A stretch of 64,000 nucleotides of DNA from Rosa chinensis (lineage: Eukaryota; Streptophyta; Magnoliopsida; Rosales; Rosaceae), in NCBI RefSeq assembly GCF_002994745.2, contig NC_037091.1:54979612-55043611 (forward strand). The letters are read 5' to 3'. Below the pieces are notes generated by a model. That model was not told the DNA's origin and made no database searches. It saw nothing but the letters and a program-made list of their open reading frames with translations. The first letter of the stretch is position 1, and each line of letters opens with the position of its first letter. Position numbers and translations under genes: made by a program. This document shows positions 49,094-60,065 of this stretch, piece by piece.

Positions 49094-49434
49094 TGTTGAG
49101 AATATATACATCCCACATAGGAAAAATGGGACCTTGCCTATGCGTTTATAAGGGTTTGGGCCACTCCATCCATTGCCAATTAGTTTTGGATGTGAACCCC
49201 AGATTACTTTATCATGGTATCAGAGCGGGTTACCCACGTGTGCATGCCTAACAGCCACACGGGCTCCACGTCACCCAAGTTGTCCACGTGTATGGCTTGA
49301 AAATTCGCCACACGTGCGGGGGCGTGTTGAGAATATATACATTCCACATGGGAAAAATGAGACCTTGCCTATCGGTTTATAAGGGTTTGGGCCACTCCAT
49401 CCATTGCTAATTGGTTTTGGATGTGAACCCCATA
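49094..49434 (+). mobile_element. TRIM-like mini LTR element inside the copia element
   Basis: Two copies of an about 110-bp repeat beginning TGTTGAGAATATATACAT (49094 and 49325) and ending GGATGTGAACCCCA (about 49201 and 49433). They bracket about 120 bp that starts with a primer-binding site TGGTATCAGAGCGGGTTACC (49215) and ends with a purine-rich GCGGGGGCG. There is no coding capacity. It sits at the gag/integrase deletion junction. No target duplication is evident. Confidence 0.8.
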
Positions 49435-49437
49435 TAA

Positions 49438-50056
49438 AAGTCAAGATACGGGCATAGAGATTAGAAAAGTCAGGGAGGGTAGACTGGGCAAGCGCAGTAC
49501 GCAGCATGAGGTAGTCTGGACCAAGGCCATGGAGGGTAGCGACGACAAGATCGGCATCAGAAACCGGTTGATTAATGGAGGCCAGAGAGTCAGCGATGGA
49601 TTTGGCTTGTTGGAGATACGCGTCAACAGATTGAGTGCCCTTTTGGAGGTCAAAGAGCTGAAGTTTGAGAGTTGTAGCACTGGCTGCAGACTTTTGATCA
49701 AAATGACGCGACAAGCAATCCCAGATGCTTTGAGAAGTGTCAAACCCAACGGTAAGGCGAGCTATATTTTCAGTGAGGGATGTATTGAGAATGCTCACAA
49801 TTTGTTGATCTACTGTAACCCAATTGTCATGCTCCGGATTAGAAACAGTTTTGGCAGGAGTGTCAGTGGTTGCAGGAGTGGTGATGGTGACTGTTGGCTC
49901 TGGAATGGTCCCATCAACATACCCCCAGAGATTAGCACCACGGAGGTAAGGTTTGATCTGTCGTAGCCACACTAAGTAATTGGTTTCATGAAGTTTGAGG
50001 AATTGAGAAGCGTTTTGGGTAGGGACAGGGGTGTTGGAGGAGGAGGAAGGAGCCAT
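49438..50056 (-). pseudogene. Copia gag fragment
   Basis: MAPSSSSNTPVPTQNASQFL, then LHETNYLVWLRQIKPYLRG: the copia gag start (Retrotran_gag/UBN2). It continues through DNWVTVDQQIVSILN and LQQAKSIADSLASINQPV to ..ARILTF, where it is cut by the TRIM-like insert. The zinc knuckle is missing. Confidence 0.88.
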
Positions 50057-50122
50057 TGAGGAAGAGGAAAGAAGAGAAGACGAGAGAACACCTGTGAGAA
50101 CCAGAAACCTAGGCTGATACCA

Positions 50123-50387
50123 TGAAGAAATTGATTTTCATTGATTTGTGCAATTGCACTCTATACAATATATAGCAGTTTACATGGTTATATTTACAGA
50201 AAGCATTCAATTGAAAATACAACAATATCAAACTGCTCAATCCTAGCCTTGTAACAGATGCTAAACTCTAGCCATAATATATCCTTGACAGTAGCAATAT
50301 CAAGCTGGAGATAAATCAATTAATGAAAGAGATTTGTTTGTGGCTTGAGTTGAGGAAGAGAGATGCAAAGAATCTGTGGTTCTAACA
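50123..50387 (-). repeat. 5' LTR of the copia element
   Basis: 265 bp, almost identical to 47788-48052; the primer-binding site lies immediately inside it. Confidence 0.92.
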
Positions 50388-50392
50388 GAAGG

Positions 50393-50926
50393 AGATGGTT
50401 CGGGAAGACAAGAAATGGAGGTGTTAAGAAATATAATTGCACAAAGTCTAATGAATGCATCTACTTAATTAGCATTTAGTTGCAAATTTCAAGTGACTTC
50501 AATATATTTTGTGTAATAGTTTCCGTTGAACTATGGTCGGGAAATTAATCCAAATATTCTTGACTTATTTTGTGTAATATTAAAACATAATATGCATATT
50601 GAAGGGTTTAAAGTAAATCTTTTATTTGGTCCAAGCAAAGGTACAAGGATAATAGATGAGAAATTTTTTTTATTTGGTATGGTTACAAAATCAAAAAACA
50701 AAATTATGTATTTTAGTAGCATATCTTAGCATGTATGACCATTTTGGTAATTATACCCAGCTAAAACACTTTTGCCTTCAACTCACCAAACACCTAGAAA
50801 TTGCTTTTCGCTCTCACAACACTTTTAAAAACAGTTTACCAAACACCTCAGCTGCTTCCTCTCACAGCAAGTTCAGAAGTGCTTCCTCTCACAGTAAGTT
50901 CAGAAGTGCTTCCTCTCACAGCACAG
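50393..50926. other. Right part of the hAT-like element, non-coding
   Basis: AT-rich. A 27-bp unit 'aagttcagaagtgcttcctctcacag' is repeated two to three times at about 50866-50922. Confidence 0.5.
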
Positions 50927-50942
50927 CAATCCCAAACTAAGC

Positions 50943-50976
50943 CCTAGTCTACTTAATGTATCGGTACATTAATGTA
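50943..50976. repeat. 34-bp inverted repeat, right arm
   Basis: Partner of 43366-43399; see that entry. Confidence 0.85.
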
Positions 50977-51590
50977 ATGAAGTATTTTCCTTCTCTCTAG
51001 TCATTACAAATTAAAGTTTAGTAATTTAGGATTCAACAACTGCAAGGAATAAAAAATATATCAAAAACAAAAGACAGTTCATGGTAGGCGGAATGAGCAC
51101 ACGCCATATCTTCAAAGCGCTTGAGATCTCTGGTGCCTACGAGTACTGAAGAATAGACTCCTTGACCTACAGATCGAAGGGGGAAAAGACTACCGGTTAC
51201 AAGATATTATAGTCATATCATTTACACTAGGCCTTGTGCACCAGACCTGTAACTTCTACAGCTAATTAACCATTATATGTTAAGAAGCTTGAATTATAAG
51301 TTTGAAACTCATACCATGCTTGATTTCCTAGAACGCTTGTATTGGGTGGACGGGGGTGGACGTGGACCTACTACTACGAACCACTCTTCACCTCATCACA
51401 GTAATTCGTGTAGCCATTTGCTCAATTATTATCATTCCCAGTTGCAAAGCAATCCCTTGAAATTACTGGCCGCACAGTTTTAGAAAAAGAAGAAAGAAAA
51501 AAAAAAAAAAAGTTCATCAACGGTTCAGTACCAAGAGAAAATAAACATGAAATCGAAGGGTTAGAGTAGAAATTTCACTACTGAACTCTC
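50977..51590. other. Spacer
   Basis: No gene recognised; A-rich tract at 51482-51510. Confidence 0.4.
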
Positions 51591-52516
51591 ACCTAAGCCC
51601 CGCTTGTGGGAGTGTTTCCGATGTGGAGTGTCTCTACTATTGCTTCCTGATGACAAAAGCATTTTGTAAATATAAGTACTAAACTGCTAATGTAAAGAAA
51701 CAGCCAAAGAGCTTATACTCAAATTTGTGCATGAAAACCTTATGATGACTTACCCACTGGATGAAGATCTTGATTATTTGACTTGCTTTATGGTTCAATG
51801 TTATCCACATCCTGTTTGATGTAAAAGGTCAGAATTGTGAAAAAGATTTGTAGACATGTTTATAAAGAAACCATTTCATTATAATTCAAAGCTTTCTGGA
51901 CTGCAATAAGCATTTTCTCAGTAATATCAGAATGCAGCACACGCTTTCCGGGTTATAAAAGTAAATGATTAAAGAAAGTTGGACATAATTTGATCCACCA
52001 AGTGTTCTATACTGGCACAGACTGCAACATGACTCACCTAGCCTTTGGTTGCCTTTGGCTTCAAGAACCTTCTCGTGCCATTTATCAATCTTCTGCACTG
52101 TATTCTGTCGTGCTTCTCCTCTCCAAGCTTGGTGTGAAGCTTTGGAACTGACACATACTGCATCTGAAGAGAATGATACAGAGCCTGCAACCAAAAATAC
52201 ACTCACCTAAATGAAAATCTACAAAACTTTTGTATCTGACAAAGCTAAGAGAACAATATTGTACTACTGTCATCATCCTCTATATAGAGTGTGCAATCTT
52301 GTACTTGAGACTGAAGAATAGTTGTCGGGCCAAGCAAAATACGACGATGAAGTTTCAAAATACTAGTACTTACGTTGACTCCTCGCAAACAAATATGAAA
52401 AGATAGGAATTGCAAATAACCTTTATGTACATCAGTACATGTGAACGTTAGTCTCTGGAGCTTTATCACCACCTGCAACTACTTAACCATTCATTTTTAC
52501 CAGCGCAAATTCGGAC

Positions 52517-53290
52517 TCCTACATGTAAGTCACAAGGAAAATTAGTTTTTCTCAAAAGAAAGGAAATAGGGGCACAATTTTGAAATCAAAACAAGGGAAA
52601 CATGTTTCACTGCATTAAAATCCTAATAATGCTCCTACCAACTTTATCAGTTAATTGAGAACATTATTTGAACCCCAGAAAGAGATAGCTGACAAACCTA
52701 ACTCCATTATAACCAGAACGATGTGGTTCATATTCTAAAACGGGAGGTTCATATTCTAAAACGGGAGGCAAAGAACTGCCAAAGTCACAAAGAAACACCA
52801 ATAAGTAGGTATGCTTCCGAGACCATATCTTGACTGTCAATTGTTCTGCATACTGTGAAAAGGCTAGGAGAAAGGAGATTATCGAGATCAGTTGAAACTT
52901 AAAATGGAAAGGCAGATGAACAAAAGTGTTGGTCAGAAATTTTCAGTATATTTAAATTGGTCAATATTTACAGTAATACAAATCTTTAATTTCTTCAACC
53001 ATATTTGACTTGATGAGTTTATTAAGCAAAGGTGGTGTTGATATTTTGGGCTGACACCTATCATGATTAAAGAATGGACAAGCCATAATTGTACGGTTTA
53101 GGCAAGAAACCCTAGGTGCGGAGGCACTATGCGAGCTAACACTTGAACTTTTACATAATGATTCATATACTCCAGTTCTTAATGATTTACAAGAATTTTG
53201 TTTACCATCAATCCTACATGTAGGTCACAAGGAACATTAGGTTTCCTCAAAAGAAAGGAAATAGGGACACAATTTTGAAATCAAAAAAGT
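52517..53290. repeat. Direct repeat pair, about 75 bp, 697 bp apart
   Basis: 'ctacatgtaagtcacaagga...aaaggaaatagg' at 52518-52592 recurs with few changes at 53215-53289. A 20-23 bp tandem ('ggttcatattctaaaacggga') also lies at 52729-52770. Confidence 0.8.
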
Positions 53291-54626
53291 CTGTTAATAA
53301 AGTGTGCACTCCAGTTTTTGGTAGAACATCTTCCAAGACAAGCTTCTCCGTAATTTCTTTAGTCCAGCCACAAATATTTGGAAAGAAATTGTTATAAATA
53401 TCCTCAGATGAGTAAAACCAAAGCAGCAAAAGCTTTAAGTGCATTGTCAAGTTTACCTTCAGTCAGAACTTGCATCAATGAAGAGATGAAGTCAATAGGT
53501 CAGATATTAAGATTTATAAGAATAGATTGAAGAAAATATGAAAGCATCTTTTTCTATAAGCCAAAACTATATCAAGGGCAAATTTTTGGCACAGTTTTCC
53601 AGAAGAGAATTGCACGTGTCAAATTCATACCATTGAGATGTCTGAGAAGTTTGTGAGAACATCAATAACTTCAACAGTTTCAATATATGCGGCGACTACT
53701 TATCCTGAGCCTCTTCTGTACCTGTAGAGCATACAGCTAATTAGCCTACACATATGCAGCAGACTGATTTAAAAAAAAAAAAAGTAAGTCTTTAAGACAT
53801 AAGCCATTAAATAGGTCATTGGTCAGAGCAATTCGATCTTAAATTTCTGTTTCACTCTACTCTCCTTCGAAGAGCTCTGGTTACTTAGTTATGCGGAGTT
53901 GTTTGATTACCTTCCACAATTGTGCTGCTATCTTCTTCTGGTTGTTGCTTATCTATCGAGAGAACCATAGTATTCCCACCAACAACTCAAAAAAGAAAAC
54001 TTTTCAGCAAGGTGGAGCTCTACTACAAAGCTTATGCTATACTATAATAAGATTTTCAAGTCTTACCTAGAGGAGCAACTATATACTAATCCTCTAATGA
54101 TTGCTGAACCTGGGAAATGTAACAAGATATGTCAGGTTTAGTGTCAAAATCATATTCTGAACTAGATTTTTAAAACGTTTGGCTCATTAAGCTTATTTGA
54201 AGCTCAAAAGCCAAAGAAGATATATATTGAATTGATGACTTGTACCTCACTGTCAGAAGACCCATATCCATTTGCATGGAATCAACTCCTAGGCTCACTT
54301 CATCATCTTGAATACAATCATTTTCATCCTCGCAGGAATCAAACACACTATTAACCTGTATCATCAATAAGTATCACTATACCAAAACTGGCATATACAT
54401 GACGAATTTTTCTATCTGGCCATTCCAAAAAGACTCCTTATTCTTACCTTGAGATTTAATAGAAGATGTTTTCTGTTTGCGTTGCCAACCTCCAATTTCA
54501 AAGGATCCTTGGTCCATGGATTACAAGCTTCCTCTTTTCGGCAGCAGTGGAAGAATGGAGGCTCATAATCTGCTGGCTGCAATGTCACATAACTGTTTCC
54601 CCGTTTGGCACAGAAGGCACATAGCA

Positions 54627-54865
54627 ATGAACATGACATGCATGAAGCTGGATTTCAAGGGTAATACCGCCACATCATCATAGTATAGGAGTTTCATCAG
54701 TATGGCACACTGAAACATAAACAATGTAAGTTTGAGTTACCGCCACATAGCAATGAACAAGACATGAAGCTGTATTACAAGGGTAATACCGCCACATCAT
54801 CATAGTATAGGAGTTTCATCAGTATGGCACACTGAAACATAAACAATGTAAGTTTGATTTACCAA
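54627..54865. repeat. About 120-bp imperfect tandem duplication
   Basis: 'gcaatgaacatgacatg...gtaagtttga' (about 54622-54737) and 'gcaatgaacaagacatg...gtaagtttga' (about 54750-54857) are near-identical copies differing by small indels. Confidence 0.85.
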
Positions 54866-56547
54866 GATAGACAAAGTTTTCTAGAGCATTACAATATGGT
54901 GTAAGAACTAAAAACAATTTTAGACTTGCCTCTTCAGGCATGCTATCCAGAGTTGGACAAGTATGTGGACTATTTTACAAGCAGAATTCTTGCTCATTAA
55001 CATTATCCCATAGATTGAGGAAACTGGTAGCTAAGGAGAGCAGGATGAGAATGAAATTGAAAGTTACCCATCTGGCCGGGGGTAATTTCTGCTGTTAAAT
55101 CACTTGAATGTTCGACACTGTTTCTTCTTTTCATAGCGACTATAAGTCATTGAAACTTCCTGGCTCTCAGAATTTCAGTAAGTGAATGAAACTGCAGGTC
55201 AACAGCAATTAGAAAAAATTATTTATCTGAAAATGTAACAAAATAATATTATAAGACACAAACGTCCAAACCATAAATTCAACCAACATGGATAGTGGTA
55301 CATCACAAAGTAATGCTTATCAAAATTTATAGTGATTAAAATGGTACTGATTACAACTTGCCTCGTTTCATGTGAAATTAACCAAATCTTACCCAGAGAT
55401 CTAAATGTCTAATTTTCGTTAAGCCTTACATGTGGATTCCTATCATTGTCCTTCGGACTTACCTTTATCGTTTTGAGAGTTATTTAGTTAACTGCAAATT
55501 ATAGTTGGTATTAGTAGGCATTCATGAGCGGATGACTACATATAAGATATATTTACGTGAAATATATATGTTTTGGTGGTTTGTAGATTTTGAAACAATA
55601 TGCATGAAATGATGCTTTTTATTGTTTTGGGTTGTGGCTTTTGGAAAACAAATGATTGTGGAAATGTTAATTTCGATTTGTTTTGAAAAGCGTTGAGATT
55701 TGTGTATTTGAGGAACATTTTAGTTCGCGGGTGGTTTATTTAAATATGGGTTTCCAAATACTTCTTCTGCAAGGCATTGCAAACACCTACAAATATTTAG
55801 GAAAAATAATTTTTTTTTAAAAAAATTAAAAAATTAGTAAAGCAAATTTATAGTCAAACAAGAAAATCAAAATCTCAAAAGAAAATAAGTAAAAGCTGAG
55901 AAGCTCATCCAAATCAATGAATTCTTATTGCTACCTTTTTCCATCCATTCAATAATTCTGCAAGACTCTGCATCCATTGGCATTCTTTTTATCCTCATCT
56001 CTGTTGAAGATGCCAAAATTGCAACAAAAGTCACAAACCAAGTTTAAGTATGGCAATAACTACCAACAAAATCTAACTTATCAAACAGATCTACCTAGCC
56101 AGAACAGATATATCGTTGAAGAAAACTGCGTAAAGGAAGATCGAACACTAGAGAGAGCAACTAAGAGTTTCTTCATAATTAATGAGCAAGAGCTCGTTAG
56201 AAGAAGCAAGTCCAGCTCAGTGATCTCTGCCTCCTTCAGTTGTAACACAACCTGAATAAAGTTATCAAGTAATAGTGAGCTTAAGACTGATTTTAAGCTT
56301 TAAGAACAGTACAACCACATTGACGAAGATTGTTAAGTTTAAAGGAAGTGCTCAGAAAGAAATGAGAAAACCGAAACAGGAGGGAGAGAGAGACAGAGAC
56401 GGAGACGGAGACAGAGAGCTCTGGGCTTCTTGACGGAAAATTGAAATGAGGTCAAGAAATGATTTTGTTCGCGGGACTCCAAATTTTATCCTCAAATCAT
56501 TTATTGAAGTTAATTGTGATTCCATTAAAGTGTGGCTCGGTAGGTTA

Positions 56548-57221
56548 TGTTAAAATGATATCCAGGCTCAACTTCAGCCATATTCCTCTGAGAGTTTGAT
56601 CAAAGGTTCTCAAACAACGAATAAAGCTCTATTCTTTTTAGTTTTGGAAGCATTTACTTGGATACTCAATATCCTTATTGGATCCGACTTTTTTACGAAA
56701 TAAATACATAGTTGACATGACAATATGGTATATGAATCAAATAACTGTAAGATCAAATATGGACATAACACATATCATCATAAAGTAATTGATGATTAGC
56801 TTAATATCAATCCTAGTTTAACATGGATACAAACTGTAAATCAATATTTGTAACTTAATGAAGCAGTGTATCTATTCATTAAGATAAGTAATCCTATTCT
56901 TAGTCTGCAAGAAAGACTACAATGAAGTGTTACATTAAGAATCTAACTAGGAAACCTAAACCGATATGGATAGCTTTAATGGGAAGCTTCTTGAGGTTTA
57001 AGTCACCTATATATACAGATGAATTGGTCCCTGATTACTACCGACGTTTTGCATATTGTTCTGTCCATTGAGAAGCAAGTTGGTAAGTAACAGAAGGCCA
57101 TATTCAATGTTCGAGTTTGCAGCTGCATAAGATGGAATCCATGCCAGTGATTGCTGAAGGTAAGCCTTAATCCTTTTATGATTGTGTGCATATGTTGTGA
57201 GCATGTATATGGTTTCTAACA
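56548..57221 (+). repeat. Probable copia 5' LTR (674 bp)
   Basis: Begins TGTTAAAATG and ends TTTCTAACA, so the ends are inverted TGTTA..TAACA. ATTGGTATCAGAGCATAGGC (a tRNA-Met primer-binding site) follows directly. No matching 3' LTR was seen. Confidence 0.65.
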
Positions 57222-57886
57222 ATTGGTATCAGAGCATAGGCTCATATATATCAAAATCGTTTTAGGGTTTTGCAAAACAAATACAAAAAGAAAAAAAAAA
57301 AAAAAAAAAGGGTTTTTGCTTTACGGGTCAAGTAACTGACCAGGTCACTGACCATGTAACTGGTCATGTAACTGATCAAAGTAAGTTACTTAAGTCGATT
57401 GCTGCATCTGGTTAATTATCAAATTCACGCTTCCGCTGTGATTTTTAGTAGCAAATTGGGGAAAAAGCAAAAAGGGGTTATTCTGTGAAATTGATTTCGA
57501 TTCATAGCATGATACTTGAGTTTTTGATTGTGCTCAAGAACACTAGTAGCATTCCCGGCATGCGTTAGGTTAGAGTAGATGGTGACCGGATGAAATTTAC
57601 AATTTCTTGATTGTTCTGTGGTTTCTTGGAATCGAAACAATTTTGATTGTGCTTGAATATGCATGATGAATTGATTGATGATATGGTATTGTATCTGTGA
57701 TTGTGTAAAATTGCATGAAGAACAAAAATCTCCCATAATTTGTTTACACATTATTAAAATTGTCAGATATGAGAGCTTAATTTTCTTACAAGGATGAATC
57801 TGGGTAGAATATAAAGTTAAAAGCTCATGAGTTTTGTGGTTTTCTGTTGGCATAAGTGATTATGATGCACAAAGCATTCTTCATTG

Positions 57887-58040
57887 ATGTTGGCAGAAAA
57901 CAATGATCAGGTCACTGACCATGTAACTGGTCAGGTCACTGACCATGTAACTGGTCAGGTCACTGACCATGTAACTGGTCAGGTCACTGACCATGTAACT
58001 GATCGAGTAACAAAACTGAAATTGTGTTTTGTGTTTTAAA
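57887..58040 (+). CDS. Short frame of VTDHVTGQ octapeptide repeats
   Basis: From ATG 57887: MLAENNDQ, then VTDHVTGQ three times, then VTDHVTDR and VTKLKLCFVF before a stop. It lies upstream of gag in the same element and may be an N-terminal gag extension interrupted by non-coding DNA. No known function. Confidence 0.4.
57907..58002. repeat. 24-bp minisatellite, four units
   Basis: Four near-perfect TCAGGTCACTGACCATGTAA(CTGG) units. Related copies occur at 57335-57385 and, diverged, at 62895-62935. Confidence 0.95.
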
Positions 58041-58403
58041 ATTATGCTTCAGTTTTATCTTCCAAAGAAGTGGTCAAGTATGGTTTTAGAATACAAAACA
58101 GCAATATGCATGCTTGATGAAAATAAATACAGATACTCATAAATTTTTCTTCTGTCTAAAGATGTGGATAAATTTCTTTGGATAACTTGTTTTCATTGAA
58201 CATGGCATATTGATAAAGAACTCCAGGATGTTATGCTTTTGCTCAAAAGTGTTGCTTAACATTGTTTTTGTTATGGACTGACATGAATGCAAGTATGGTT
58301 TGTTTAGGTTTTCTGTATGTTTTTGTTTAGGTTGCTTAAAGCTTAATAAAACACAGAAAACTTAAAGTTATTTTCTTTACAAATTGAGAACTCACATGAA
58401 TTT

Positions 58404-58880
58404 TTGTTTTGCTCCTTAGGTAACTCTTACATGAACTTGAACAGTGTCTTGATGTTAACTGGAACCAACTATAGAGCTTGGCTAGATTCTGTAGAGAACT
58501 ATATGGGAATGCATGAGAACATAGATTATTGCTTCACTGAGGACAAACCTGAAGAGTTAACTGAAAAGAGCACTAAGAAGGAAACTGATCTTTACAAGAA
58601 GTGGCATAGATCCAATAGAATGGCTAAGAACCTCATTCGTACCTCTATGTCCAAGACTGTCAGAGGAAGTATAGAAGAACCTGAGCTAGCATCAGATTTT
58701 CTGGAACTCGTAGGTGCTAAGTTTAAAGAAAGTGAAAAAGCAGAAGCTGCTAGGCTAACCAAGGAGTTTCATGATTTGAAGTACATGGGGTCAGGGGGAG
58801 TTAGAGAGCATATTATGAAGATGATCTGTAAGTACAAGATTTTGTACATGTTATTTGTTGGCATTCCCATACAAAGCTAG
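58404..58880 (+). pseudogene. Copia gag N-terminal half
   Basis: MNLNSVLMLTGTNYRAWLDS, then KKWHRSNRMAKNLIRTSMSK and LTKEFHDLKYMGSGGVREHI: the copia gag (UBN2 type) with its conserved NYRAW and MKM motifs. It stops at 58878-58880 within the UBN2 domain; the zinc knuckle and pol are missing. Confidence 0.85.
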
Positions 58881-58979
58881 TGAAGTATATCATGACAATT
58901 CATCACTGAAGAAGCTGGAAAAGGGCCTAATACTGATCTCAAATACGTTACAGGTAAATGCATCTCATGAGTCAGCATA

Positions 58980-60019
58980 TGCATTGGGATTGCAATATGT
59001 GTTGCAATCCTTGAGTCAGTCCTAGGTTTTAGGAAGTTTGTTTTTGGAAAGTATCTTTCTATTCTTAAATTTTATTATGCAAAGATTTTTTTCACCAGTT
59101 AAAATCGTCCCATTGAAGACCTAATTGATTTAGGTCTGTTTATTTTAATTGGCAATCTTTTGTTAAAAAGATCTTTCCTAATAGGAATCAATTAGGGTTA
59201 GACGCATTGATTATACACGATTCTTTCTCCATATAATTCTGAAAATATGGTCTAGGTTCAGAGAGCTTTTAATTTGCATATCATATCAATTTGCATGTGA
59301 TTGATGCATATATTGTGGGTCTAAACTCTCCAATTCAAATAGTGTTTAAGGAAAGGAGTTTAGGAAATCTTATCTGCATTTAGAATTGTTTTGAATACAT
59401 ATCAGATAAAAGATTGTGATTGCATATTGTTTTGAAAAACCTTTCCATGTTTATCTCAATCGGTGTTTAATGTGATTGGATTGAGGGGGAGTCTTTATCT
59501 TCTATAAAAGGTTTTGAAACTGCATTATGAGATGTAGAGTTTTCTGATTGAGAATTTTAATTGTGCTGCATAGTATGCACTAACTGTTTTACAAAACTCT
59601 CATTGTTTGTTTGATTGATTGATCATACTGCTTGTTCACTGCATTCATCACTTGCATATGTGATTGAGATCAGTGAGGCTTCAAGGCAAGATTGAATTTG
59701 AAGGCGTGTCCAGATTTCTTCATCTATACAGATTGCTTCATAGTTGTTTAGAATAGGTCTTTTACAGTTGTGAGCAAGTTAGCATTGTTGCTAGTCAATG
59801 TGGTTGTGTTGAATACCACTACTTGTGATCTGTAACGATTTGATTCATATTGGATTTGATTCTCGTGTTGGCTACGTTAAAAGCCACGCAGTGAAGTTTC
59901 CTCAGTGGAGAGGTTTACACTGCGTCAGCAATTCTTGTGTTCTTTTATTTGTGCTGTTGCTTGTTTGAATAACTGTCATTACTCAAACTCTATCAATTTT
60001 GTTCCATCCGGTAATTACA
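58980..60019 (+). repeat. Probable LTR of a SIRE-like copia element
   Basis: Ends GGTAATTACA and is followed after two bases by TGGCATCAGAGCGGG (primer-binding site at 60022). A TATA-box-like CTATAAAAGG lies at 59499. 'gttaaaaagatctttcc' and 'ttgaggggga' are typical of SIRE LTRs. The left border is not fixed. Confidence 0.6.
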
Positions 60020-60065
60020 ATTGGCATCAGAGCGGGTTCTAAAGCTTTTTAGTAGATCCGAGGAC

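Larger units (their letters stand above)
47788..50387 (-). mobile_element. Ty1-copia retrotransposon, internally deleted, 2.6 kb
   Basis: 265-bp LTRs at 47788-48052 and 50123-50387 are nearly identical and begin TGTTAGAACC on minus. A perfect 5-bp duplication GAAGG flanks it (47783-47787, 50388-50392). The primer-binding site TGGTATCAGCCTAGG (minus, from 50122) and polypurine tract CAGGGGGA beside the 3' LTR (48060-48053) are present. gag, integrase and RNase H pieces remain, but most RT and protease are deleted. Similar LTRs imply fairly recent insertion. Confidence 0.93.
43493..50946. mobile_element. 7.45-kb hAT-like element carrying gene fragments
   Basis: Inverted ends: TAGGCCCAGTTTGGGATTG (43493-43511) and CAATCCCAAACTAAGCCCTA (50927-50946). 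Both flanks contain GGTGTTTGGTAAA (43548-43560 and, inverted, around 50785 and 50840), typical subterminal motifs. Inside are a GC-rich exon-like tract, CDC6 exons, a CACTA end, a TIC32-like exon and a copia element. No transposase was found and no 8-bp duplication was seen. Outer identity is moderate, so unity of the element is likely but not proved. Confidence 0.55.
51591..56450 (-). other. Possible minus-strand multi-exon gene, unrecognised, perhaps decayed
   Basis: Several minus-strand segments have exon-like composition and splice signals. 56270-56150 includes LQLKEAEITELDLLLL. 54640-54455 reads [20 protein letters not shown].. and ends LLLNLK/GTAAGA. 54357-54250 has acceptor CAG and reads VNSVFDSCEDENDCIQDDEV. 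53960-53912 reads QQPEEDSSTIVE before GTAATC. 52190-52040 reads ASHQAWRGEARQNTVQKIDK. 51643-51596 ends HKRGL/GTGAG. An AGAGAC-rich 5'-leader-like tract lies at 56375-56420. I do not know the family and could not join the exons in one frame. Confidence 0.3.
57224..58880 (+). mobile_element. 5' half of a Ty1-copia element (leader and gag start)
   Basis: Primer-binding site at 57224, leader with GTAACTG..GTCACTG motifs, a short frame from ATG 57887 with octapeptide repeats, then gag at 58404-58880. No integrase or RT follows; sequence changes to another LTR-like region after about 58950. Confidence 0.7.

Noticed and set aside
57224..57245. tRNA gene (TGGTATCAGAGC...)
   Set aside because: It is a primer-binding site complementary to initiator tRNA-Met next to an LTR; no cloverleaf follows. 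The same applies at 49215, 50122 and 60022.
59470..59490. TTGAGGGGGAGT as a polypurine tract of the 57.2-kb element
   Set aside because: SIRE LTRs can carry GAGGGGGAG within U3, and a TATA box follows closely, so it is more likely LTR-internal. Unresolved.
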